Source: Madurella fahalii (taxonomy: Eukaryota; Ascomycota; Sordariomycetes; Sordariales). Taken from it: a DNA stretch of 64,000 bases. Made by a program: the position numbers and the translations under genes. The notes below the pieces were generated by a model that saw only the letters and a list, made by a program, of their open reading frames with translations, was not told where the DNA came from and searched no databases. Each line of letters begins with the position of its first letter. The first letter of the stretch is position 1. Shown here piece by piece: positions 1 to 12,673 of this stretch. The DNA lies in assembly GCA_029876055.1 (NCBI GenBank), contig CM056879.1:558001-622000 (forward strand). Direction: 5' to 3'.

Positions 1-1188
1 CTTCTTCACCGTCGAGACCAAAGGCATGAGAATCTAAATGCAGTTGCAGTTCGGACGCACAGAGTCATGTTTCATTAGCAGGTTCCCATGCCGTCTCTTT
101 CCGGATTCCGATGACAAGGGATGGTTTAACCAAGTTCCAAGACGATCTCAATCCTCGAGTGGCTCTCAGTAGCCAGCCAGAGAGGTCAATTTGGAACCTC
201 CGGGTCTCTCTGAAGCCGTTCGACATTGATGGGCCCCCGCCGGCTACTCAAAGGCTAAATGGTCACTGGGTTCATCTCTGATGATAAGGAGTAGTTGCAC
301 GGTGAAATCACGGGTGGGGTGGAAAGACCTCCTGTATCCCTAGCGAGATGGTGGAAGTCATCTACTACAGATACGATCTTCGGGTGCCTAGCCAATCTGT
401 TGATGAAGAGCGCATTGCTCCTGTTACCTATCTCGAGACAGCCCAAGAGTTTGACAAATCCACAGAACCAACGGCTCTTCGGCTCACAAAAGGCACCAAG
501 CAGTACGTTACGTTAGTAGGTCGTCATACGGTGTACATACACCGTATGTCCAACAACAGTGCCGGCACCGGATCGCGCAGCTGTTCTGAGAGCTATGAGA
601 TGGTCAAATTCCTGCGTGTAGAGCGCTTCAGGATAGCGAATAAACGCCTGTGTTGTTGTTACCATGGCCCTTAGCCAACCCACCGACCTGGTAGAACACC
701 GTGGAATTGTTAGGACCTACATAGTTAGTAGTACCCTATCACTGGCGATCCGATTCGGGAAAGGATGCAATATTGAATCCAGTTGAGGACTCGAAGTGTT
801 CCAGGCATTCTCGGTACTTTTTATCACCAGAGATGCATTGGCAGCTTCTGAGGAGAGGTGTAAACTTCATCAATATGCTCGCATTTCTCTCGTGTACAAT
901 ACCAACCCTGCCCATACTCCGTGTTCTGGCAAAGCCACGAAACCAAATACCCTATCCTGGTGACCCGATCCAACGTTCAGAGCAAGGGTCCAGGCAGTCT
1001 GGGTGAACCAGACAATAAAAAGAAAAAGAAGAAACCCACAAAATAAGTAGGGAGCAAAACCATGACACATACAACTCCAAAACCCAACCGCCCCCTAGAA
1101 CCCCTCAAGTAAAATGCCTGCCCATTATATCCCCGCACCACATTTTTTTCCCCATCTGAGTCCATTGAAGAGAGCCAAGAGGTCTCGC
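1..1188. other. 3' flank of laccase, no gene seen
   Basis: No reading frame here resembles a known protein. Short open frames exist on both strands (for example about 348-674 plus), but they lack recognisable domains, a convincing start context or introns. The part next to 1188 should hold the 3' UTR of the laccase. Confidence 0.5.
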
Positions 1189-3496
1189 TCAGCGGATCAT
1201 CCACTCGCTCTCCTCGACGAAGCGGTGCTTCAGGCCCGAGTCGATCTTGGGGAACGGGTTGGTGGGCCAGTAGGTGCGCCACTCGTTGCAGACGCGGTTG
1301 AAGTCGTTGCGGTCGGCGCGGCCGATCTGCTGGCGGAGGTCGTTGGGCCGCTCGAGGAAGTCGACCGACAGGCCTCCGGACACGTGCCAGGCGATGTGGC
1401 AGTGGAACAGCCAGGCGCCCGGGTTGTCGGTCCGGAACGCCAGCAGCAGCCACCCGCCCGCCGGCAGCATCGTCACGTCGCGCCGCACCGGGTTGTTCCC
1501 CCGCAGCCGCGGCAGGTCCACGGCCGGGTCGAAGATGAAGCGCTGGTTCGACGCCGCCGGAACGTCCGGCGACCGGCCTACTACGAGGAAATCGTGGCCC
1601 TACAACACGCGGATTATGGTTAGGATCCCAGTTCTTTTTCGTTATCGGGGGGGGAGGGGGGAATGGGGTTGCAGAGTGAGTAGAGGCGTGATGGAAGGGA
1701 GCGGCACTTACGTGAAGATGCATGGGATGCGGGATGCTGAAGGGCCCGTTGGGGTCGTTCTCGATGAGCCAGTACGTCCACTGGAGACAGTCAGTCAGGC
1801 ATGTTGAATTCCTAGAGCCAAGTAGGGGCAAATTGCGGGGGCGGAGGAGAACGGACCTGGTTAACACCATCTACCTGCACAATGTTGTCGCTGGTCGGAT
1901 AGCTCGTGTTGCCGGTCAGGACGTAGTCGATGATCGGCTTGCCCCAGTCGACGTTGATCGCACTGCCGTTGACCTTCCAGACGAACAGCGGGGTGCCGCT
2001 CATGTCGATGTTCACGGGCAGCGTGTTGCCGGGTCGCTTGACAAAGTTATTGACGGGGACGGTGCGCGTCACAACGGGAGACACGTTGAGCGAGTCCAGG
2101 CACTCGTGGCTGGGAGGGGCAACGCCGGGGTTGGTAGGCAGACCGCCGGGGGCGCCGGCGTAGTGGAAGATGGCAGCCGGGGACGGGTGGATCGAACCGC
2201 CGCAGGCGGGCGGGCCAAAGGTGACGTTGAACCAATAGTTGCCCGGGGCTTGGTTCGCGTCAATGGTCACGTCGTAACGCTGCCCGACGGCGAGGAAGAG
2301 GCTGCTGACGGTCACGGGGTTCACGGGCACCATGTCGGTGGCGATGACGGTCATGTTGTGGTTGACAAGCGACACCTGGAAGTGGTTCTCGGTCGACGTG
2401 TTGATGATGCGGAGGCGGTGGCGCCTACCCCGAGTCAGCGTGACGTTGGCGTACTGGCCCACGCCCGTGGTCGGGTGCACGCCGGTGCCGTTGAAGAGGA
2501 CGTTGTTGCTGAAGGGCGCGCCTTGGTTCATGGTGAGGTGCACCAGCTGGTCGGCGGCCAGGTAGTAGTAGTCGGTGAGGGGAAACACGCCCAGGTCGAT
2601 GTCGTACGACCGGGACGCAGGACCGTTGATCTGGATGGTGCCGATCACGCCGTTGCCGTACTGGGCCGAGAAATGCGAGTGGTACCAGCTCGTGCCATAC
2701 TGCTGGGCACGGAACCGGTAAGTCCTGCGGCCTCCATTGGGGGGGATGGGGCACTCTGTGACACCATTGGCGCCGTCGTGCAAGTTGCTGCCCTTCTGAT
2801 GAAGGCCGTGCCAGTGGATTGACGTGCTGGACGAGACGTTAGAGTCGAGCATACGCTATAAGGAAACTGTACGATTCAAGGGGGTCATACCCGTTCGTCC
2901 TCAGCCTATTGATGACGGTTACTTCGATAGTGTCGCCCCAATTTGCGACGATATTTGGTCCTGGCAGCTGCAGTGTCAGTATTATACATGTAATCTACCG
3001 CATATGCGCAGGCATATACACGTGGGCGCCGCGGCTGCGGCGTGGATTCGACGACATACCCAGAATCCTGTCTGAAAAGGAACGCATTAGTCAGGTGGTC
3101 TAGGTATGGACCCAAGCATCCCGCAAACTTACCATTGATCAACATCACCTTCTCCTTGACGACGCCATCCGGGCCCGTCCAGTTGTCTTCCTCGGTGAGC
3201 GTGAATTGGTACTAGTAATCCTTATTAGCCTCGTGGCCCTGTTCGAACAGAACGGGTAGCCTTACCGCCTGAGTAACTCCGGTGTTGGGAGTGTTGACCT
3301 CATAATCGGTGTTGATGTTGAACCCGTTGGTCCAGCAGCCCCGATTGCTCGGGGTGTTGCAGGTTGGGCCGGCTTGCCGCACCTCGAGTAGCTGGAGGAC
3401 ATCCCTCTGTTCCGCTGTGGCAGGAGGGGCCGCGATAGCGATGCGGGGAGCAAGAATGCCCACCAGGAGCGCCACGGCGCTGGTCAGGGTCTTCAT
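1189..3496 (-). CDS. Secreted laccase (ascomycete multicopper oxidase)
   Basis: Oxidises phenols by one-electron steps and reduces O2 to water, outside the cell. Six exons: 3496-3266, 3211-3133, 2960-2891, 2826-1857, 1780-1712 and 1599-1189. They sum to 1830 nt, giving 609 residues. A signal peptide (about 1-22) and a short propeptide precede the mature start region CNTPSNRGCW. All four copper motifs are present: HWHG at 131-134, HSH at 176-178, HPMHLHGH at 468-475 and HCHIAWH at 539-545, with Leu550 as the likely axial residue of the type 1 site. The C-terminus carries DSGL followed by a 13-residue tail, the processing signal known in ascomycete laccases. The exon 4/5 and 5/6 joins match close homologues such as the Myceliophthora enzyme. 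The acceptor of intron 2 (after 2961) is the least certain boundary, because it leaves a slightly short LING-PNIVANW segment. Confidence 0.95.
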
Positions 3497-3633
3497 GATG
3501 GGAGGGCGGCTGTCAACGTTCAGCCCAGAGAGACAAGGTCCGGAAGGGAATATGCGGCTGTTGGATGACGACTGTCCTGATGTCCTGGTGTAGCAAGAAA
3601 ATCAAACCCAGGTAGAGCAGGCGTATCGGCACC

Positions 3634-3640
3634 TTTTATA
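3634..3640 (-). promoter_or_regulatory. Laccase TATA box
   Basis: TATAAAA on the minus strand, about 140 bases upstream of the laccase start codon, a usual spacing for a regulated secreted-enzyme gene with a 5' UTR near 100 bases. Placed by motif only. Confidence 0.55.
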
Positions 3641-4784
3641 GACAGATCACGGAACCCAGGACTGAAGACGGGACGACGGTAGACCAGGATGTGCCGCACT
3701 CGTTCGTATTCGAGATGTTCGCTTGTCGATAGATCCGGGCGCAATCCTCTTCGCCAACCATACCCGGCACGCGCAGGTAGGTGATGGACAAGTTCGGAAG
3801 TGCGAGCGAGGCCGAGGTGGGCGGATACTACGCTGGAACCAAGAGTCCGGGTAGATAGCGCAAGTCCTCGGACAGTGGAGAGAAAGCCTCTTTTCTCTGT
3901 GATTCATGCCATGAGGCTCTCATGACCATAATAAGCCACGCCTAAACGGGCGGGAAGTGATCCAATAGAACGGCTGAGGGTGTGGGAAGGCAACGTCGTG
4001 CAAGGAACTTACAGCAGGAACGGACGCCCCCTGCGGCACTACCCCAGTCGGATTCTCCACCATTGCGATGGCGGTGGAGGTACAACCTAGGGTACAACCT
4101 ATTGCCGGGGTGCCAGTAAGCCGGAGGGCGCAGCGTAGGGATCCAATAGGAGCAGCGACGCATGTCGTCTAGAACCCAGCGTAACGCATGGCCTGGCATG
4201 GGGATAGAGGTTGCTGGGCGCATGCTCGCTTCGAGCTGCGACGTGCGGACGGCGGCAACCGAAATCAATAGTCTTGAGGGTTCCTGCAGACATGGGTGAA
4301 GATGGATAGGCGGACACAACGGGGGATGGAGCACGGATGCGGAGGTGTGAGGCTTCACCGTCCCCGTCTCTGCTCGTAGCGTTTCCCCAACTGGGTATGT
4401 TGAAGGAAGAGAGTCAAGGACACCACTCATGCAGCACAATATTGGCTTGGCCAGCATGGGACGAGTTGTGAGGTCGTGATGACCATGTCATCGTGAGAGC
4501 AAGGGATGGAAACGGGACGGCATGGTAACGGGGCTTGAGAATATGCACGATCCGCCTGTTCGTGCGCCTAGCTGAGCAATGGCGCATTGCACATGAACGA
4601 GAGGCCGTCGAGCTCGTGGTCAGACGGTGAGGACTTGGCAGGGGAAGTAGTACCTGCGGACGCCAAGTAAAAGACGTAGTACGAAAATCATCTCGGCTCC
4701 GCCGAGTTAATATTGGACGACCGCGTGGCTGATACAGTCCCGTGGACGCGGCGAGGACGTAAACGGCTCCATAAGGCTTCTAGA

Positions 4785-4837
4785 AAAAAAAAAAATTAGG
4801 AGAAGCAAAAAGGGAAAAAAAAAAAAAAAAAAAAAAA
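4785..4837 (+). repeat. Poly(A) tracts
   Basis: Two adenine runs, 11 bases at 4785-4795 and 23 bases at 4815-4837, separated by a short purine-rich spacer. They could be the tail scar of a retroposed element or simple slippage; no element body is recognisable beside them. Confidence 0.8.
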
Positions 4838-5426
4838 GTGGGTTAGGAGATTGCCTGTCAAACGAATGTAACTCGCATGGGAGACATGGATTCTCCCGGC
4901 GTAGGACCGCAGCCTTACTGTGGCACAAAGTGTCGATGGCTTGCCGGAGCCTAAACGCCGGTGGGTCGCCCCATCTGGATTTCAACGATTGTAAGACGGC
5001 CTCTCCTGATCTTCAGGGTCCAAGTTGACGAAGTGGTTAGATGCCGTGTAAAAGTCTCTCGTACCGCGAAAGGGTAGCATGGCTGGGGGTGGTCGCGCCA
5101 TATGGGGTAAGGAGTGCCCTCGGATGTCACGGTCCACGTTCCATTCCCTCCGAACTACACTAGTGCCCGGCTTGATAGCTGGTTTCTGCCCTACCGATAT
5201 GGGATGTAAATTGGAATTGACGCTCGTCTCCCCTTGCCTGGAATCGTCACCCATTGGCCGGTGGTCGGTCTTGGCGGGGGACAGCAGCAGCACCCTGGAC
5301 ACCTGGCCCCCGCGGGAAGTCTTCGTATCGAGGTAGGTGTTGGAGGCGCACGTGCTGCGACGGCTTGGGATATCGGCAGGCGCTGGAAAGCTCAGGCTCG
5401 ACAGTCCAACTCGGCTGCAACTCAAG

Positions 5427-5453
5427 GTAGGTACAGTACAGTACAGTACCTAC
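5427..5453. repeat. Inverted repeat around AGTAC units
   Basis: Arms GTAGGTAC and GTACCTAC are exact reverse complements and flank overlapping AGTAC repeats. It might form a small hairpin. No function is evident. Confidence 0.7.
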
Positions 5454-6251
5454 ATAGTCAGTCGAGAAGCGGGAGAGGAGGGACCCAGTCTCCTCGATAG
5501 CTGCAGATAGCGTATTCTCCAAGCACGCAAGGGTTCCATCTCCGTGTCGCAAATTTCCCTCGGACTGTTCTACGTCTACTGTAACTTTCTACGACCAAAC
5601 GCAGACGAGTAATGGGTCGACGGAAGCTTCCCGAGTGCCTGGGTTCGGGGTTGCAAGGTGGGCAGTCCGCACTTGGCGGTTTTGGGGATCGCGCCTGGAG
5701 CGGAGTATGTGATAATGGCCAGGAAGAAGGCTATGATTACTCTGGAACGACGAGGCTCCACGCTCCCGAACGACAGGCACCGACAACGTCGCGGACGGCG
5801 GTCCAGTCAGGATCGAGCTCTGGGTGCAACCGAGGGCCCTGCGCCGTCAGCCGGCACCAAGCTAAATTGCCCGGTGGCGCGAGCCCGAGTGTCAAGCCGG
5901 GGTCCAGTGGACAGCGCTAGCACAGACTAGGTATGGCTTGCAGATACGGCATCACCTCGCTACCTGGGGAATCTACCTTAGGGTACCTTACCTTTTACTC
6001 TCGTCCGACCCTCTCGCTTCGATTGTTCTATTTTCGCGAATTTCTGCGGGCACGGCGGCTGTGACGCTGCAATGCTGTGGTTGCGTTTTGCCACTGGTGC
6101 CTTGGAGATGTCATCATGTAAGGATAGGGGCTGTGAAACCGCAGGGCCCAGTGCTGTCCCTTCAATTTCAACTCGGTGTCACCTCCCAGCAGACCCAGCC
6201 AACGGTTGGAAATCTCTGTGCTGTGCGGCGCTGCGCGGATCCTGTCGCATC

Positions 6252-6279
6252 GGGATATCGGAATATCGGAATATCGGAT
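6252..6279 (+). repeat. Short tandem repeat, GGAATATC-like unit
   Basis: About three and a half copies of an 8-base unit, with one base varying in the first copy. Confidence 0.7.
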
Positions 6280-9050
6280 CGTGACGCATCGACACTGGAA
6301 GCAATCGGACCACTCAGAACGCCGAGATGGCCATTACAATGCTGATGACAGCTGCACGTTGAATTGAGCTAGCTGGGCTGATAGGTCGGTCCCGAGCCGT
6401 GTCTGGCTTCTAAATATAAAGCTAGCCCAAGAGACTATTGGCCACCTGCCTCAAGTCAGCCCGCTTAGTTGCCCAATTGTAGGCCGCCCTGGATTGCGAA
6501 TGTCGGTTTCTTGCCCACGTACGCTAGTTTTTTTTTTTGTTTTCCTTCTGGAAAGATATCGACGAACTGCCCGCACCCTCTAGTTGGTTTGGTAGTCCAC
6601 TCTTAGTTCCTCGCTTGCACCCGGGGCGAGCGGGCGGACCGCCAAGATGCCGCTAGAAGCGGGGAATTTTAAGCTAGGGCAAGTCTATCGAGCCCCACCT
6701 GTGATCGATGGCCCGGTCCCTGGACCTCTACCTAATCCGTGCTACCCGGCATATGCGCGATACGTACACTACCTTACTCTCCACGTAGGCAACTTGGGCA
6801 GGTAGGTAAATGCCGCCTGGCGGAACTGGAAGTTGCCAAAGAGTTGGGTTACCTTGACTCCCTACGGTTGCAGAAGACTCGTCCGACACAAGTTCCCACG
6901 CATACGATGGAATTTTCAGGATACCAAAGTGGCTTCTCTGAGAGTATGCCGAGCACTAGAGCGTGCGCGCGTGCTCACACGGGCTACGAGCAATAGCGGG
7001 TCGGATGTCGGTCGTAGTAGGAAGCTCGGTTTCTACCGCGCTCACGCTGACACGCGTCGATGAGTGGGACGTCAGACGGAATATGAGTGTGAGACTGTGA
7101 CGCTGTGTCGAGGCAGAGCCCAACAGCCATGCTGTGCAACTTGTCCGACGTCGGCAGTTGCGAGTTTGATTAACAGCCATGCACCCGCCAAAGTGTTTCC
7201 CATACCGTCCAAGAAGCAGAGATGGCGTTTTCCCATGAGTGTCCCTCCGGCCCGGTTGTACCGGCTGACGGTCTGGTTGGGTCGAGCTTGCAGCAACTGG
7301 TCTGGGGACAGGCAGCGGAAGCACACTAGCCTGACCGGGGCTGAGGGCACTGAAAACAGCGCTATTCGTCATAAAGGTTAGCGCCATGATAGTCCTGCCG
7401 TATCCGTCGCTCCTCATGCACCATGATGTCTCCCAAGCGTGCTCGGTGAATGGGTTTTGACAGGCGAGTCGGCAAGAGACGTCGAGACGTGACTTGGACC
7501 TTGGCAAGCCGCAATACCTTCTCGAATACGTAACATGGTGGAACCTCTTTGCCAGGCGGATTCGTTGAAGCTCAACGTAGCATTCGCCGTGTTACTTCCC
7601 GCTCCGACTAGCAACCGAGTAAAGAGGTAATGGCAGTGCCGCATCCTCCCAGGCTTCTCTCGGTACTGTATGTACACTGGAGACTCTGAGTCTCAGCGCT
7701 GACTCTGGTGTGGCGGGGCATTCCCACATGTGTCGACCCCACGTGTCTTTACCCCTGCAGTGTTGGGCTAGCATAGCGGAGAACTCCGGAAACGGGAATG
7801 ATCTACGGTTTGTGATCTGCGCAACAAAACGGGAGATTCAGCAGGGCGTTTCGAACGCGCTCGCCTACGCCTAACTCATCAATCCCCAAGCAATAAAGCG
7901 GCACAAATACCGCATCCACCACTGGGAGATTTGCGACTCCTGGCTCAGTTAGCAGCCGATTACCTGCCTGCTCGTATCTCACTTGGTGTTGCCCTAGCCC
8001 CTGGGTCCCGGGAGGCGCGGAGCCCGTGCGAGCCACACGTCGGATAGAGATCATTAGACTGCTGACAGGCACTGCAGCCAAAGTCTTGTTCTGAGCCTGG
8101 CGCAAAGCCCGAGCGGGGGGCGTTTTCTTTTTACACGTAAAAACAGAACAAGCTTAACTCTCGGGATGGCTCGATGAGTGCCACAACCGGCGCATCACGT
8201 GCTAACGCCTCGCGTCATCCGTTCAGAGACCCCGCGCGAATCTGTTTAAGGCGGGGGATCAGCCGCCTGGGCTCTTTTCGAGAAGACCGCCTGTGGGCCC
8301 ATCTGAAGTTTTAGATCGTAAAGCAATGCATTGCACTCCGCCGTCGCCCCTTGCCTGTGCGCCTCTTTTTGTCCCGTGTATTGGGTCCTGAGAACGACGG
8401 CCGCAGGTCGTAGGCGCCAGTGGCTCGCCTCCACCTTCCCATCAGGTCGACCTCCTGCGTAGGCGTGGGCAGGCTGCCTCCTCGATGTCACCTTGCGAGT
8501 CTAGGACGGGTTGCCGAGCCCAGCCCGTTCCTGGCCCCTTTGCGTGCCTTGCGTTCGGGTCGCCGAGAGCGCAAACACGACCTCGACCCGGCCGTCCCGC
8601 GACAATCCTTCAGTGCCCCGATTGTCGCTGCCGAAATGGCGTTTTTTACGATGGGTGTGCAGGTGCGACATGCTGAAACCAATAACATGACAAACCTGTT
8701 ATTCAGGACCACGCCCCGGATCATGCAGTTCGCCGCCTCATGGCATGGTGTCCACATTGGCCCGATGATTACTCGCCGAGCAGGCCAAGTCTCACCGAGG
8801 CTTGGGGAGTCACGCAGACCCGGGACCCATCCAATTGTGTCGAGAACAGACCTCGGCATGACCACGCTGAAGTGACGGACGCCATCGCGATTCCCGCATT
8901 CGTTACAAGTGATTCGTCATCATGTTCGAAGGATTTTACCTTATTCGATCCCCGTCGCTGCTGAGAAGGGCCGCGCACCCTCTGCCAGTGGTGGTCCACG
9001 GGACCGGACGGTTCCTTCCCGACCCTTCCTTTTGACATCGGAACGGCGGA

Positions 9051-9106
9051 GTCAGGCAGTCGAGCAGTCGGGCAGTCGGGCAGTCGGGCAGTAGGGCAGT
9101 AGGGCG
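9051..9106 (+). repeat. Tandem repeat, GGGCAGTC/A unit
   Basis: About seven copies of an 8-base unit. The outer copies vary by one base (AGGCAGTC and GAGCAGTC at the left, GGGCAGTA at the right). It lies in the gene-poor interval. Confidence 0.8.
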
Positions 9107-11132
9107 GGCACCTAGCTAGGCGCCATCAACTCGATGATCCACTGTGATATTGGCCGTAAGGCGCAGACAGTGATGGTGTTGAGGCGCTACGGCAAGCAAT
9201 TCGTCCCGTCGGCAATCGCGACATCTCGGGTCGGGAGTGTTCAGTGCAGGTCCCCATGGCCAGTTCTGCCCTGCTAGTAACCCTGTCGTCCAAGATTTCC
9301 TCGTGCCATCTCCCACTCTTTTCCCTTTTATCCCAGTCAACCATCACCTAAGACCTGAAGACCAGAAGTGAAATGCCTAGCGTAGGGTACGTAGTCGGTC
9401 GTGGTCGGGGGTCTGGTCCCCGAGTGTTCGGTTCCTCGGCCGGCGACAGATATACCCCCATGAATCGGTCGAAGAATCGGAGAGGGTGAGCGGCGGCGGC
9501 TCTCATGGATCAAAAACCGGAGCCCAAATATTGTTCCTTCCCCCCGCATCCCATCCAAAGGCCGGCGGCGGACGATGTCGAAGAGCTCCCGCCGAAGGTA
9601 TGGCAGGTGAAGAGCCTGGAGTAAAAATCCAGCCAGGAAAAGCATTACAATTCTCAGGTTAACGGATGCAGATCTTATATCTGGCACGGTCTTCATCCGA
9701 ATTCTGCATCCGCCAATCGGTGAAAGCTCGCGGACGACGCGTCATCTCATGCAGTCGTTGCAGATCCGGTCCCAGTGGAAACACAACAGAAAACCCGACA
9801 TGCCGCCGGACGACGTCCCAGAAGCCGGGAACCACAGGATCGTACCGCCGATCATGGTTTCATTCTGATCAGCCACACTTAATCTCGACGTGTTTAACCG
9901 CAGGCAATAACTCCTATCCCTGGCATTAATCACCGGACTTCCCCAACATATCCCCAATTTCACTCACGACGAAGGATTGATTCGTACGGCTACCAGTCAG
10001 CATGCAATAAACCCAGGGTACCTGTGGGGTACTTGGAGCGGCGAACCGTGCATTCTGGTGGCTAGGCTCAGGGTCGAAAGATCCTCGCCGCGTCGTCCTG
10101 GGCCGTCTCACGTCTCACGGCCACGCACGTAGCGTGTTAATAAATCCAAGTTGCTAGGCCGCCATACACTCGTCCCGGTCCACAAGTGCTTTTGGTGCGT
10201 TAAACTACGGCTGTTGCCGCAGGACCTTTTTGGGTCATCCAATCCCAGAACACCGAAAACATGTTATTCGCCAGGGTTTTCGAACAGTGGCATTCACCGT
10301 AATGTTAAACAGCTTGTGGACACTGGTATGACAAACATGGGCTCTTGAGCCAGCTTTGGACGATCCTCCAGAATTGACTAGAAGATCCTTGGATTAATTA
10401 CAATTATGATTCCACCCCGCGCCTGTGCTGCGGGCCATCAAATGCGCACTTTCTGCTCATTGGATAATTGGCCCTCAAGGTTGCTAGGCAGCAGCGGCTG
10501 AGGCCGATTCACGCAACTTACCTTAGGTAGCATCAACTACGACTGACCCAACCTACCAATCGGCCGCAGAGAGACGTGCTAAGGATAGACTATACCCGGA
10601 TCAGAATCGGTCATTGAGCAGTGCGGAAATGGAAAGCAGACAGAATAGTGGAACTTCCGCCTCGCCGGGCCCTGTATCAAGGTCCCGTCCCGCCCTGTCC
10701 TGTAAGAGGATCTCGGAACAGTTTACGCTGAGGCCCATTGCCTTGACAAAGCTAATCAATTCCCGCAAGATCAAGGCATCGTCGGTACGATTGGCATTTT
10801 GCATTGGGTGCCTGACGTTTCCTGACAAAGGTTAACGGTAACTTAGTGGACGAACAAGATATTGAATTCTTGAAGAGTCTCGATATGGTTACGGATAGCG
10901 TGCGTCCGTTCCGAAGCATTGACATATTCAGTGTGACATGACAGTTTCTTTTAACAGTTCCCCAACAGGTCATGGATTGTTTTGTCAGGTAATTAAGTCC
11001 AACGTCCACCAGAAAAAGGGTAAAAGAAGAGAGAAGAGAAAAATAAAAAAAAAAAAATAAACAGTTATCCAGCCTCAATTCCTCCCCTCTCTCTTCCGTC
11101 CCTGAGTACTAACCCTTTCCCTTCACCACCAG

Positions 11133-11916
11133 CCATCTCTCCCGCACGATCCGCAACCGGTACCCCGAAGCCAGCATCTCCCTCCTCCGCCCTTACCTCG
11201 CCTCCCTCCTCGCGAGCCCGACAACTAGCGCGGACTCGATCCGGCCCGCCCTCCCGACAGGCGCGATCAGGAGCACGCACCTCCTGCTCCCGGTGCCCAA
11301 CCAGGGCCATACCCCGTCCGACACGGGGCCGTACTGGTCGCTGCTGGTGGTCAGTGCCCTGGACGGCCTCGCATTCCACTACACCGTCCGGCCCGAACCC
11401 AGCGGCGGCGGGGCGGGTGTGACCGGGGACGACGCGGCGCGCAAGACCAACGCGAAGCTGAGCACCATGCTGCGGGCCAAGCTCCGGTACAGGACGGTGC
11501 CGGTGCCGACCTACACCGCGCCGGCAGGGTCCGACTGCGGGCTGGCCGTGTGCGCGCTGCTGCGCTACCTGCTGCTGCGGCGGCTGCTGGCGGTGCGGGT
11601 TAACGAGACGATTTCGATGGGGTTGGGCGAGGTCGGGTTGAATTTGGCTGGGGTCAAGGAGGGTTTGGTGGGGGTGGTTATGGGCTCCGGGTGGGGGGGT
11701 GATGATGCCGTGTCGTGTCCTGATGAAGGGTCGGAATCGAGGATTGCTGAGCTGGCGGGAAATGGAGGGGAAGACGGGGGCAGAAGGAAGGAGATGGATG
11801 GTGAAGGAATGATTGGGGAAAGGGATGGTGGGGGTCCGGATGGCGCTGGCGGAGAGGCGGTAACGCGGAGAGGGTCGTTGCGGTTTAGTCTTTCGAAACT
11901 GCTGTGGAGACGGTGA
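11133..11916 (+). pseudogene. 5'-truncated Ulp1/deneddylase-like (C48) protease relic
   Basis: The frame from a clean splice acceptor (branch TACTAAC at 11107-11113, CAG ending at 11132) reads SHLSRTIRNRYPEASISLLR, then YWSLLV, FHYTVRP and GSDCG. This order matches the central and C-terminal part of the SENP8/NEP family, which removes NEDD8 from cullins. The family's catalytic His (HWSLLV) is Tyr here and the Asp of FHYDS is Thr, while the Cys of the SDCG motif remains. The N-terminal exon, with the family's WLTDNNI-type segment, is not found upstream to 10600. The C-terminus runs about 90 residues beyond the domain as glycine-rich sequence. I read it as a truncated, inactive copy; a functional homologue elsewhere is expected. 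A diverged live gene with a distant first exon is less likely. Confidence 0.6.
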
Positions 11917-12570
11917 AACCCTGGGGTTCATGGGGTTTCTTGGAACCTGGAGTTTCGACAACGGTGGGAAATCGACGGGGGGACGAATCGTGATGTTGGA
12001 GGGAGCACTACAGATATGAAGTCGTAAATGTTTAGCGCAACTACGCTGTACTGGGCAATTGGTACCTAACAGCTGATGAGGGGGCAATTGGGGATTCTTT
12101 AGTAAAGTTCATACTATAACCATCCTCGTTCACTGGTTCAAAAGAGATGGATGAATGAAAGCCCTCCGCATCCTTGAGGATATTAACGTTGACGAGGGTA
12201 TCTTAGTGATTGTTGCGTTTTTGTGGGGGAGCGAAGACACCTAACATCGGTTGGCCTTGAAGTTAGACCTCAAGCCACAACACAATTGAAATCGGAGGGA
12301 GATCATGGCAATAGCTTTGGATGGCGCTGAGCCGGGTTGATTCAGGGTTGGGGTTGATCGATGACGCGCGGTCGGCGCGAAATGCCGCCACAGCTCAGCC
12401 ACATTATGACGTCAATCACGAGTTGCCCCTCTTTGTGCCCGCCGCCGAGACATCGCCAGAGGCCGCCATGCTCCGTTTTTGAGGCAATGAAGCTTGGAAA
12501 TCTGATACCAAGCCTCGGCTTCTACGTGTTGCAGTCGTCGCCCGGATTCGTCGACCCTAAACCCGACGTG
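11917..12570. other. Intergenic, upstream of SYLF gene
   Basis: No coding signal. Its right end should be the promoter of the following gene. Confidence 0.5.
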
Positions 12571-12576
12571 TGGTGA

Positions 12577-12583
12577 TATAAAG
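12577..12583 (+). promoter_or_regulatory. TATA box of SYLF gene
   Basis: TATAAAG located about 90 bases before the ATG at 12674. Placed by motif and spacing only. Confidence 0.5.
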
Positions 12584-12673
12584 CGAACATTGCCCGGCTT
12601 TACTCGAGTCTTTGGACATCACACCAACCGTCCTCTCCACGACACCATCCTGGCCATATCGACCGCAGACCCA

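Larger units (their letters stand above)
3650..11090. other. Gene-poor interval, about 7.4 kb
   Basis: I find no coding region I can support. Open frames are short (under about 190 codons), overlap each other on both strands, and match no family I recognise. The interval contains homopolymer tracts, short tandem repeats and many copies of the small motif ACCTAGGTA/TACCTAGG. It could hold laccase regulatory DNA next to 3650, non-coding RNAs, or old transposon DNA too decayed to name. Confidence 0.5.

Noticed and set aside
1114..2822. Long plus-strand frames of 169, 177 and 366 codons
   Set aside because: They lie opposite the laccase exons and consist of Val/Gly/Asp- or Arg-rich shadow sequence created by the GC-rich third positions.
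8420..8875. 151-codon plus-strand frame in the gene-poor interval
   Set aside because: Competes with a 125-codon antisense frame over the same bases; neither shows a domain, intron or signal peptide.
11065..12087. 340-codon minus-strand frame
   Set aside because: Antisense shadow of the deneddylase-like exon; Pro/Arg/His-rich composition without domain, whereas the plus strand shows family motifs and a splice acceptor.
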